Below are positions 53,547-61,715 of a stretch of DNA of 64,000 nt, in pieces. A program made the translations under genes and the position numbers. The DNA lies in NCBI GenBank assembly GCA_028691535.1, contig JAQUZB010000002.1, forward strand, positions 160,952-224,951, written 5' to 3'. A model generated the notes under the pieces. The model saw only the letters and a list, made by a program, of their open reading frames with translations. It made no database searches and was not told the DNA's origin. How positions within the stretch are numbered: the first letter of the stretch is position 1; every line of letters starts with the position of its first letter. Source of the DNA: Candidatus Altimarinota bacterium (lineage in GTDB: Bacteria > Patescibacteriota > Gracilibacteria > BD1-5 > UBA6164).

Positions 53547-53818
53547 ATCATTCTAAAGAAATTGAAGATTAATCCAATAATAAAGTTAACTATGGAAAAC
53601 TTCTTTTTCTCTTTTATACAACAGCAAGGTGGAATAATTAATCGATTGTTTTGTTTTAATAAAGAAATTACAACTCTATTTTCAAAATCAAACTCTTGTT
53701 TTTCTTTTTTAGCAAAAGCTGCTTCAATCTGAAAAGTATCTCTTTCATATTTCATAAGCCAAATTTTTCGGCTAGTTTTAGTATAACCTTTTCCCCTCAT
53801 AGGAATAGGCTTATTCAT
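53534..53818 (-). CDS. 94-residue hypothetical protein, apparently standard code
   Basis: A 94-residue basic protein of unknown family. It has a CCC run in IIPPCCCIKEKKK and a C-terminal hydrophobic segment FSIVNFIIGLIFNFF that could be a membrane anchor. It has no in-frame TGA; all three glycines are GGN. Arg uses CGA twice and AGG once. A strong Shine-Dalgarno AAAAGGAGGAGG lies 6 bp before the ATG, and a TTGACT/TATATT promoter precedes it. It ends in TGA inside its own terminator. Read as Gly, translation would add 12 residues to TAA 53498-53500. Same unusual profile as the PgsA-like gene. Confidence 0.7.
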   Translation of the reverse strand: MNKPIPMRGKGYTKTSRKIWLMKYERDTFQIEAAFAKKEKQEFDFENRVVISLLKQNNRLIIPPCCCIKEKKKFSIVNFIIGLIFNFFRMIKSS

Positions 53819-53862
53819 AATTTACCTCCTCCTTTTAGGAAAAAAATTGAAAAAGTATTTTA

Positions 53863-53890
53863 AATATAAATAAAATATCATATAAGTCAA
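53863..53890 (-). promoter_or_regulatory. Promoter of the 94-aa gene
   Basis: On the minus strand TTGACT (53885-53890), a 16-bp spacer and TATATT (53863-53868). The Shine-Dalgarno complement lies at 53825-53836. Confidence 0.55.
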
Positions 53891-53910
53891 TTAAATATTA
53901 TACTTAATAA

Positions 53911-53927
53911 ATGAGAATTATTCTCAT
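53911..53927. promoter_or_regulatory. Fur/PerR-like operator palindrome
   Basis: ATGAGAATTATTCTCAT, a perfect 8-1-8 inverted repeat. Its core TGAGAATTATTCTCA matches the 7-1-7 Fur/PerR box pattern (TGATAATnATTATCA). It lies between the divergent 94-aa gene and trxB, so either could be metal- or peroxide-controlled. Confidence 0.6.
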
Positions 53928-54025
53928 AATAATAAAATTTACTTTACAAAGTATAGAAACTTATTAAAATACTTTCATAAATAATTTTTATAAATTATTT
54001 TATTAATAATAACTAATATTTAAAA

Positions 54026-54940
54026 ATGACTAATATAGATTATGATTTAATTATAGTTTGAGCTGGTTCAGCTTGATACCCTGCTTGAATGTATGCTAGC
54101 AGGTATAAGATAAAAAACTTAATTATTTGAGCACAACCTGGTTGAGCTTTAGCAACTTCTCATAGAGTTGAAAATTGGCCATGAACTATTTCTGCACCAG
54201 GAAAAGAAATAATGGATTCTTTCAAAGAACATGCTTTAAGTTCAGGAAGTGAAATACTAAGCGAATTTGTTAGTGAAGTAACTAAACACAAAGATCATTT
54301 CCATATAAAAACAATCTCTTGAAAAGAATTTAAATCAAAATATGTAATAATTGCAACTTGAAATAATCATAGACATCTTTGAGTTAAAGGTGAAAATGAA
54401 TTTATGTGAAAATGAGTAAGTTATTGTGCTACTTGTGATTGAATGTTTTTTAAAAATAGAGATATTATAATTGTTGGTGGTTGAAATACTGCATTAACAG
54501 AAGCATTATATTTAGCTGATATTTGAAAAAAAGTTTATATTGTACATAGAAAAGATAAATTTAGAGCTGAAACATCTTGGATAGATCAAGCTAAAAAAAG
54601 AGAAAATATAGAATTTGTTTTAAACGAAGAAGTAGAAGAAATAGTTTGAGATGCTCTTGGTATGACTTGAGTTAAACTAAAATCTGGAAAAGAGATAAAA
54701 GCTGATGGTATATTTGTTGCAGTTTGAACAATTCCAAATACTCAAATTGTTGATTCTCTAGAATTAAAAAAAGATGAAGAATGATGCTTAGTTGTAGATG
54801 CTAGACAAGAAACCTCTATAAAATGACTTTATGCTGCTTGAGATGTAACTACAAATTCTAATAAATTTAAACAAACAATTATGAGTGCTGCAGAATGATG
54901 CCTTGCTGCAAATAGTGTTCATGAAGATAGATTGAGATAA
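54026..54940 (+). CDS. trxB: Thioredoxin-disulfide reductase
   Basis: A 304-residue FAD/NADPH enzyme. The FAD loop is VGAGSAGYPAGMYASR near residue 12, the redox pair CATC near residue 137, the NADPH loop VGGGNTALTEALYLAD and the C-terminal YAAGDVT. Some usual residues differ (for example the first Rossmann motif ends AGYPAGMY). Many of the glycines are TGA. It reduces thioredoxin. It lies downstream of the Fur/PerR-like box, which suggests stress or metal control. Confidence 0.9.
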
Positions 54941-55029
54941 AAAGCTATTACAATTATTTTCATTATTGTCAATAGATGTTTACTATAATAATTTGCTTTT
55001 TTATGTAAAAATATGTAGTATATAAATAC

Positions 55030-55146
55030 AAAGGATTTAAGTTTAAACCTTATAATTGCAAAATCAGGAAACTGTATTATAAGCCTTAAATCATAGCATA
55101 GTGCGGTAGGAAGCCTTGAACTTTCTTAAGCCTATGCTTTTTTTGA
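55030..55146 (+). ncRNA. Candidate structured RNA downstream of trxB
   Basis: Nested helices: GATTTAAG (55034-55041) with CTTAAATC (55085-55092), CTTATAAT (55049-55056) with ATTATAAG (55076-55083), and CAG-GAAA-CTG at 55065-55074. A terminator hairpin follows, AGCATAG (55095-55101) with CTATGCT (55132-55138) and T7. A -10-like TATAAT lies at 54984-54989. It does not match a riboswitch or housekeeping RNA that I recognise. It could be a small RNA or a 3'-UTR element. Part of the terminator overlaps the end of the convergent gene. Confidence 0.5.
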
Positions 55147-55539
55147 GTCCCAAAATGTAGAAACTAATTTTAATTTTTTATCTTTCTTTATTGAAAAATC
55201 AACAATATGAACTCATACTAAGTTTCCATTTGGAGTAATACCTTTAAATTCATATGATATTTTTCAAGAATTATTTTTTAAATTTGTAATATTATCTTTT
55301 CATACTTTCTTTATTAGTTCTATACAAGAAAAAAAAGCTTTTTTTCTATGATTTTTATCAGGAGAATTTCTAGAATCAATAAAAAATAAATATTCATCAA
55401 TAAATACTGGTCTTTTATTTAATCATTTACAATAAATTTTAGTATTATTTTTTAAAAAATCATTAATTCTTTTATCTAGAGTCTTTCCTCTTAAATCTAA
55501 AATCTCTTTACTTAATTCAATTAATTTATTATCATCCAT
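55132..55539 (-). CDS. Hypothetical protein, possibly phage-associated nuclease-like
   Basis: A 135-residue soluble protein: NKRPVFIDEYLFFIDSRNSP, RKKAFFSCIELIKKVGKDN and a C-terminal beta pattern KGITPNGNLVGVHIVDFSIK. The end of the chain faintly recalls small RelE/barnase-like (PBECR) domains, but no catalytic residues stand out, so I do not assign it. It shares its end with the structured RNA's terminator. Convergent with trxB. Confidence 0.45.
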
Positions 55540-55593
55540 ATTATTATAATTATTTATATACTTTTTATATAATTTAATTATATTTTAAAAAAT

Positions 55594-55622
55594 AAAAAAA
55601 GCTATATTTTATAGCTTTTTTA
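55594..55622 (-). terminator. Terminator of the nrdB gene
   Basis: AAAAAAAGCTATA / TATAGCTTTTTT stem between nrdB and the next gene. Confidence 0.75.
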
Positions 55623-55642
55623 TATTAAAAAATTATTTATTT

Positions 55643-56686
55643 TTAAAAATCCCAACTTCATTTCATAGCACTAGATTGTGCATAATTTGTAACTGTAGAT
55701 TCAAAAAAATTTCATTTTTCACCATTATTATCTTGAAGTCTATCAAGATGTTTATATGGATTTTTTATTACATCTTTGTAAAGTGGTTTAATTCCAAGCA
55801 TATTAAGTCTTTCATTTGCTAGCCATTTAGTATAGTTTTCTATATTTTCATGCCCCATCCCTATGATTTTTTCTCAAAGAATATGTTTAGACCATTTTAT
55901 TTCTTGTTTTACAGCAACATCCATCATTTCAATAATAAGTTTTTCACTATACATTTCTGGAAATTCTTTTTTTATTTCTTTAATTAAATTAGCGAAAATA
56001 GTAACATGTGTTAACTCATCTCTTCTAATATAGTTTATCATTCTATCTGTTGCAACCATTTTTCAACCATCAGCTAGAGTATCAAAAAATGCAAATCAGT
56101 TATAAAAATATATACTTTCAAGTAAAAAATTTCAAATTATACCTCTGAAAAAATTTTCATCATTTGGATTATCAATAAATTCTTGATATATTCATCCTAT
56201 AAATTCATTTCTTTCAAGTAAATGCTTATCTGTTCTCCAAAAATAATATATTTCATCTCTTTCTTTAGAGTCAACAACAGTTTCAAGAATTGTTGCATAA
56301 GATTGACTATGAATTGCTTCTTGATAAGTTTGAATAGAAAGTATTAGATTTACTTCAGGAGCAGTTATATATTCAGAAAAATTAGGTAAATTCATAGTTT
56401 GTATGCTATCCAAAAAAATTAAAAATGATAAAATTCATTTATAAGCTCTTGCTTCATCTGCCGTTAATTCTTTTTTAAATTGTGTAGCATCTTCTCAAAG
56501 TCATTTTACTTTTTCTGGAAGCCAAAAATTTCAAACCATAACTTGATAAAGTGATTTTGCCCAATTATATTTAACTGCATTTAATTGAAATAAACCTGTT
56601 GTATTTCATTTTATTATTGTTCTATGTGCAACATCATCATTTCATTTTGGATTAAAAATTGGATTTGCTTTAATTTCTTGTGCCAT
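55643..56686 (-). CDS. nrdB: Class I ribonucleotide reductase beta subunit
   Basis: A 347-residue ferritin-fold protein. Metal and radical residues are in order: Asp in FLIFLDSIQTMNLP, EAIHSQSYATI (E, H and the radical Tyr), a Glu in FLLESIYFYNG, and DELTHVTIFANLI (E, H). It generates the tyrosyl radical for the alpha subunit. No nrdA is in the window, so the partner must be elsewhere. It lies 98 bp after nrdR. Confidence 0.92.
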
Positions 56687-56784
56687 TCTTAAACTAAATT
56701 AAAAAATATACTAAAAAGTAATTTAATGATTTTATATTAAAAATCATTTTATTTTAAAAAATTGTGTTAATTTCTTGTTAAAAA

Positions 56785-57231
56785 TTAACTAAAGTTTTTT
56801 TTATTTATAAATTCTATAAAATCTTTTGAATTTGCAAAATTTAAATGAACTGAAGCATATCTAATATATGCAACTTCATCGAGTAAAAATAAAGAATCTA
56901 AAACATCTTTTCCTATTTCTTTTGATGTTATTTCATTTCTATTTCACCATTTAAATTCTAGCTTTCTAATCAAGTCACTTATTGAACTTATACTTATATT
57001 TCTTTTATTAACAGCCTTTAAAATACTATCTTCTAATTTATCTCTATCATATCTTTGTTTCCTATTTCAAGATTTTTCAACTATCAAATCAGTTGTTTCT
57101 ATTTTTTCAAAGGTTGTAAACCTATTATGACAATTTTCACACTCTCTTCTCCTTCTTATAGCCTTTCAATCTTCAGAAGTTCTTGAGTCTGTTACCCTGG
57201 TATTATCATGTCAACAATTTATACAATACAT
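56785..57231 (-). CDS. nrdR: Ribonucleotide reductase regulator NrdR
   Basis: A 148-residue protein. The zinc ribbon [20 protein letters not shown] and [12 protein letters not shown] (two CxxC) is followed by the ATP-cone ([29 protein letters not shown]). NrdR senses ATP/dATP and represses RNR genes. Both neighbours are RNR or metal-centre genes. The call is diagnostic. Confidence 0.95.
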
Positions 57232-57297
57232 ATTTAATTAGTTACAATATATTGATACATATGTATACCTTATTATACAAAATATAGTATTTTTGCA

Positions 57298-57330
57298 AGA
57301 AAAAAACTATAAAATAATTTATAGCTTTTT
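57298..57330 (-). terminator. Hairpin after the ABC ATPase gene
   Basis: On the minus strand AAAAAGCTATAAA / TTTATAGTTTTTTTC with one mismatch. Confidence 0.55.
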
Positions 57331-58336
57331 ATATTAAAGATTCTCATTTTCTAAGCTTTTCTCTATAAAACAAAATACTTTTATCTAGTTCTTCTAATTT
57401 TAATAATATTTCTTTTTCTTCCTTTTTTATTTCTATTATATTATTTATTCAACCATCTTTTAAAACTATTCTTTTATTTCAAGACAATGCTAATATAGGG
57501 TCATGAGTTGCTATCAAAACTATTTTATCTTCTCTAAGTAATAAACTAAGTGCTTTTTTTCTATCAACTCATGCATTTTCAATCTCATCAATTAAAACTA
57601 TAGGAGATTTACTTAAAATAGCAATATCTGCTATCATTAATGCTCTTGACTGTCATCAACTGAGAGATGTAATAAATGTTTTTCAATCAAAAGATTCTCA
57701 AGACAATTTATTTGCTTCATCTATTATTTTTTTTACAGTATTTTCAACATCAGAAATATTTCTACTTTCTGCATGTAATGATAGAAAATCCTCTACTGTT
57801 AAATCCATAATAAAATTCATATTTTGAGTTAATTGTGCAACTAACTTAAAATCACTAGAATATCTAAGTTCTTTTGGTGGAAGTATTCCATTTACAAATA
57901 TAGTTCTATCTGTTGGTGTATCTTTGCAGGCCATCCATTCTATATCTGCAAGTAATCTAGATTTTCAAGATCAAGTAGGTCAAACAATTGATATTACCTC
58001 TCACCTTTTAATTGTTAAAGATGAAAAATTTTCATTTATTCAGTTTTTGTTTTTTCACGATTTTATAGTAATTTCATGTATATCCAATAATAAATTATTA
58101 CTATTTTGCTTAATTAGGTTTACATAAAATTCATAAAAACTACTTGATAATATTTGCTTAGTTGTAGCTTTTTCTATATAAAAATTATCAGAAAAGCTAT
58201 TAAAAAAATCTTTTAAACTTAATTCATCTTTTTCTAAATAATTAATTCAATTTGTATCTAAATATTCTTTTAATTTAGGAATTGAAGACAACAAAAATCA
58301 TAATTTTTTATCTAAAAATTCTAAATAATTTATCAT
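57329..58336 (-). CDS. ABC ATPase with ScdA_N-like N-terminus
   Basis: A 335-residue protein. Residues 1-60 include LLSSIPKLKEYLDTNGINYL, resembling the DUF542/ScdA_N region but without its cysteines. The ABC domain starts near residue 115: SIVGPTGSGKSRLLADIE (Walker A), SLSGGQSRALMIADIAI (signature), VLIDEIE (Walker B) and ATHDPI. No membrane segment is present. It forms an operon with the GTPase and RIC genes (9-10 bp gaps). The trio suggests metal-centre repair or delivery, an inference from the neighbours. Confidence 0.75.
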
Positions 58337-58345
58337 AATATATTG

Positions 58346-59053
58346 TTAATCATCTAAATTTACTTTTTTTACATTTCACATTTGAAATCTTTTTCATATA
58401 CGAGTTTCTCCTAAACAATAAGAACAAACTGCTGTTGGCATAGAAAATCTAAGACTCATTCATTCTAGTGTTTCATACATTTCCTTATTTTCCATCAATA
58501 AGTTTGATAATTCATAGGCTCATTGTCAATTTAATCAATTTACATTCATTACTATTGATTTTGGGTTTACAGTTTTTATTCTAGAAACAAAAACCTCTCT
58601 TTCTGCTTGTGAAACTATATCTCACTTAGTAACTATAACTATATCCGCTAATTTTAACATTGGTCCTATCTTTTTTGGAGTATTTATTCAGCTTAAATTA
58701 TCAATAACACAAACTGCTTTTATTTCCTTTATATAAGGACTACATCTGTTGCAAAGTCATGCGCTTTCAGTTATAAGTACTTCTAAATCTTGTTTTTTTC
58801 ACCAATTAAATATCTCTTCTATATTACTAACAAAAAAATGATCTGGACAAATATTTGCAGATAATGCTTTTTTTACAGGAATACCTAATTCTCCATATAA
58901 TTTATCATCATCAGTCATAAGACAATCCATTTTTACAACTCAAACTTTAATTCATTTTTGCAAAAAATTTTTAATTACCTTAATTATAACTGAAGTTTTT
59001 CAAGAAGAAGGTGGTCATGAAAAAGTTATTAAATTTAATTTTTTTTCTATCAT
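58346..59053 (-). CDS. G3E-type GTPase (HypB/CobW-like metallochaperone)
   Basis: A 235-residue protein. Walker A is FSGPPSSGKTSVIIKVIK and a metal-site-like TESAGLCNRCSPYIKEI lies mid-chain. TKGD at the base-recognition site and a second Cys pair TAVCSYCLGETRIG at the C-terminus complete the pattern. HypB-type proteins load Ni or Zn into enzymes. The absence of hydrogenase genes here and the RIC gene next door point to another metal target. Operonic with both neighbours. Confidence 0.75.
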
Positions 59054-59063
59054 ATATTTTTAT

Positions 59064-59807
59064 TTAAAAACCACAACTACTATTTCATGAAATTTTATTT
59101 TCAATTTCTATTGCTCTAGGGTGTAAAATAAAGTTTTCTAAATTTGTATGTCTCATTAAATCCTCTTCTAGTTTTTGTAAATTAGCATACAAAGCTTGAT
59201 AACTTCTACATGCTCCATCTGGCAAAGTATAATTTGATGTTAATTTTTTTAACTCTAAAAGCATATCTCCATAATTATCATGTTCTGATTCCATTTGTCT
59301 TATAGGATTTTTTATACTTCCACAATGTAATGGTTTTAATTCAGTATTATTATCAAAATTATTTTGTAACTCATTTAACATTGGATGTAAAATTTGTCAT
59401 TCCTTATCAAAATGCATTTCTAAAACAGGAACTAATCCCTCTACTATATCTCTAATTTCATATAATTCTTTATGTGATTCTCAGTGAACCATTGCAACTT
59501 TCTTAGCAAGAACTTCTGTTGGATACAAAAGCTCTCTAATTGGTAAATGAAAAGTATTTTTAATATACTCTGCTATTTCAGGTAATGTTTTTGATGATAA
59601 ATCTATATCTTCAGAATTATTAAAATCAACAAGCTTAGATAACTCAGATAAAACTAAATCTAAATCAAAATTATCTCTTTTTGATGATTCCTCTAAAGTA
59701 ATATTTCATTTACAACAAAATTCTATTCAATATTTCAAAAAAACACTTACTGTAATTGGATATTTTGATGCAACTTCTCATATAATATCTGTTTTATTTA
59801 TTTTCAT
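59064..59807 (-). CDS. scdA: Iron-sulfur cluster repair di-iron protein (RIC/ScdA/YtfE)
   Basis: A 247-residue hemerythrin-like protein. The N-terminal DUF542 has VASKYPITVSVFLKYGIEFC and the conserved CC pair. The di-iron ligands follow in FHLPIRELL, VHGESHKEL, LEMHFDKEW, MESEHDNYGD and LMRHTNLENF. RIC proteins repair Fe-S clusters and react with NO. The family call is firm; the unusual feature is its operon with a GTPase and an ABC ATPase. Confidence 0.92.
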
Positions 59808-59832
59808 TTATTTGTAAATTAATTATTAAAAT

Positions 59833-59870
59833 AACTAAAATATTACTTTTATAAAAGTAATATTTTAGTT
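59833..59870. terminator. Terminator at the nrdG end
   Basis: Perfect palindrome AACTAAAATATTACTTTT / AAAAGTAATATTTTAGTT with loop AT. The nrdG TAA (59865-59867) is in the stem. Confidence 0.75.
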
Positions 59871-60566
59871 TCTAATTCATACATTTTTTATATATTTATT
59901 TGCGATTTCTTTAAACTTTTCTAGTTCATTTTGACTAAAACTTTCTCAATTAAAATTTGGATTTAAAGTATTTCCCGATTTGTAATTTTGTAAATAATAA
60001 TTCTTAGAAAAGCTGATATACTTTGAAATATTTTCTATTATTTTTTCATCATGAATTCACTTTATAACAGTAGTTCTAAATTCATAATCTATATTTGAAT
60101 TTAAGAGTACATTTATAGTTTCTATATAGATATTTTCTTCTAGTTTAGTTCATGAAATATAAGAAAAATTTCATACTTCATATTTTATATCCATTGCAAC
60201 ATAATCAAGCAAATCTTCATCTAAGAGTTCTTTAATTATAAGTGGATCTCTTCAATTTGTATCAAGCTTAACTTTATATCAGAGTGATTTAATTTTTCTA
60301 CAAAAATCTTTTAAATCAGGTTGCATTGTAGGTTCTCAACCACAAATTGAAACTCATGTAAGATTTCATTTTCTTTTTTCCAAAAAATTAAAAAATGCTT
60401 TTTCCATTATTAAATTTTTTAAAACATTTTTCAATTTTTCTGGTAATACGAACTCACTATTATGACAATAATCACACCTAAAATTACAACCAGGAGTAAA
60501 AACTATGGTAGAAATTTCTCATGGAAACTCTATCAAAGAAAATTTATTTATTGCAGATATTTGCAT
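59865..60566 (-). CDS. nrdG: Anaerobic RNR activating radical SAM protein
   Basis: A 233-residue protein. The cluster motif is TPGCNFRCDYCHNSEF (CxxxCxxC, near residue 27), then SICGGEPTMQPDLKDF and KLDTNGRDP. It is the NrdG/PflA-like activase of the long form found with class III RNR. It abstracts hydrogen from the catalytic glycine, which here resides in the separate 62-aa subunit. It lies 4 bp after the second radical SAM gene. Confidence 0.88.
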
Positions 60567-60570
60567 ATTT

Positions 60571-61464
60571 TTATTTTAAAGGAACAAATTCGTCCCAACC
60601 ATACATTTCAGGATACTCTTTCCATGGTCATTCACAAAGTTCATATTTAAGACAAGACTTACATTCTTCTCTTTTTATTTTTCATTCATTCCATCTATAT
60701 TCTGCATAACTTTCTGTCCTCATTTCTGCATCATTTATAGAAGTTTCTGGCATTACATTTTCTGAAATTGCATATTCATATCATTGCATTAAACAATAAG
60801 GAATTGCTTCAGTATAAGCGGGAATTCATGCACTTTTTGCTAGATCAAGAGCTTTGTGTACATATGGTATCACATGAGATTTTTTAGGGACAACACTTTC
60901 TTTATTTTTATCTGCACTTCATAATATATGAACAAATGCAAATTGAAATTGTGTTACTTTTAAATCTATAAGTAACTTAGCAAGTAATGGTATTTCTTTA
61001 TAGTTATCACTTGTAATTACTGAATTTATAATAACTAAACAATTTAGTTTTCTCAAATTAATCAATCATTTTACAACCCTATCCCAAGCTCAAGGAGTTC
61101 AAACTTGTTTATCATGAGTTTCTTTTTTAAATCAATGAATAGAAGGACTAAATTCAGTAACTCAAGCACTTATTAATTTTTTTACATATTCTATATCATC
61201 AAAATTTGTTCAATTTGATTGAATTTGAATTTGAACAAATCATAACTCTTTTGCATATAAAATAGCCTCAACTAAGTTTGGATGAACAGTTGGTTCTCAT
61301 CAAGTAAAAACAACATACCTTGCTCATAGATTGTATTCATTTAATATAATTGTTTTTATCTCATCTAAGGTTCTAGGTTTATATTTGTATCTTTTATCTC
61401 ATTGAACACAAAAAGTACAATGATTATTACAAGCAAATCAAACTTTAATATCGGCTCTTTTCAT
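60571..61464 (-). CDS. Radical SAM protein with SPASM-like C-terminus
   Basis: A 297-residue protein. CNNHCTFCVQGDKR is near residue 12, VVFTGGEPTVHPNLVEAI near residue 52, and a C-terminal Cys cluster CKSCLKYELCEG (near residue 280) resembles a SPASM/Twitch auxiliary cluster site. It is adjacent to nrdG and the glycyl-radical subunit gene. It could be a second activase or a modification enzyme; the substrate is unknown. Confidence 0.75.
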
Positions 61465-61499
61465 AAATTTATATTAATATATAATTTAAATTATTATAA

Positions 61500-61688
61500 T
61501 TAACAATACTTATTTATGAAATCTAAATTTTGATTTGCCTCTTTAAAATAATTTCTAGAATAAAATTCACTCTTTTTTCAAATATTAAAACTTGTAACTG
61601 GTCTATGATATCACATAACTCTAGTATAGATTTCACATCTAGTTCTTTCAACTTCAACACCTTCTTTATTTATAAATACTGCTGACAT
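61500..61688 (-). CDS. Detached glycyl-radical subunit of anaerobic RNR
   Basis: A 62-residue protein. ERTRCEIYTRVMGYHRPVTS followed by FNIGKKSEFYSRNYF matches the C-terminal glycyl-radical domain of NrdD (RVxGYxRPV..(W/F)N.GK..EF..R). Gly26, the radical site, is encoded by TGA. It is in the same frame as nrdD but separated from it by three in-frame TAA codons and a new ATG. No zinc ribbon is present here; that is at the end of the large subunit. Analogous in idea to GrcA/YfiD, which restores split pyruvate formate-lyase. Confidence 0.8.
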
Positions 61689-61715
61689 ATTATTTTTTAA
61701 TTAATTAATAAATTA

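Noticed and set aside
55030..55146. Assigning the structured RNA to SRP, 6S, tmRNA or a known riboswitch
   Set aside because: The expected core sequences (for example the SRP GGAAGGNAGC loop or a SAM or purine core) are absent. It is left as unknown.
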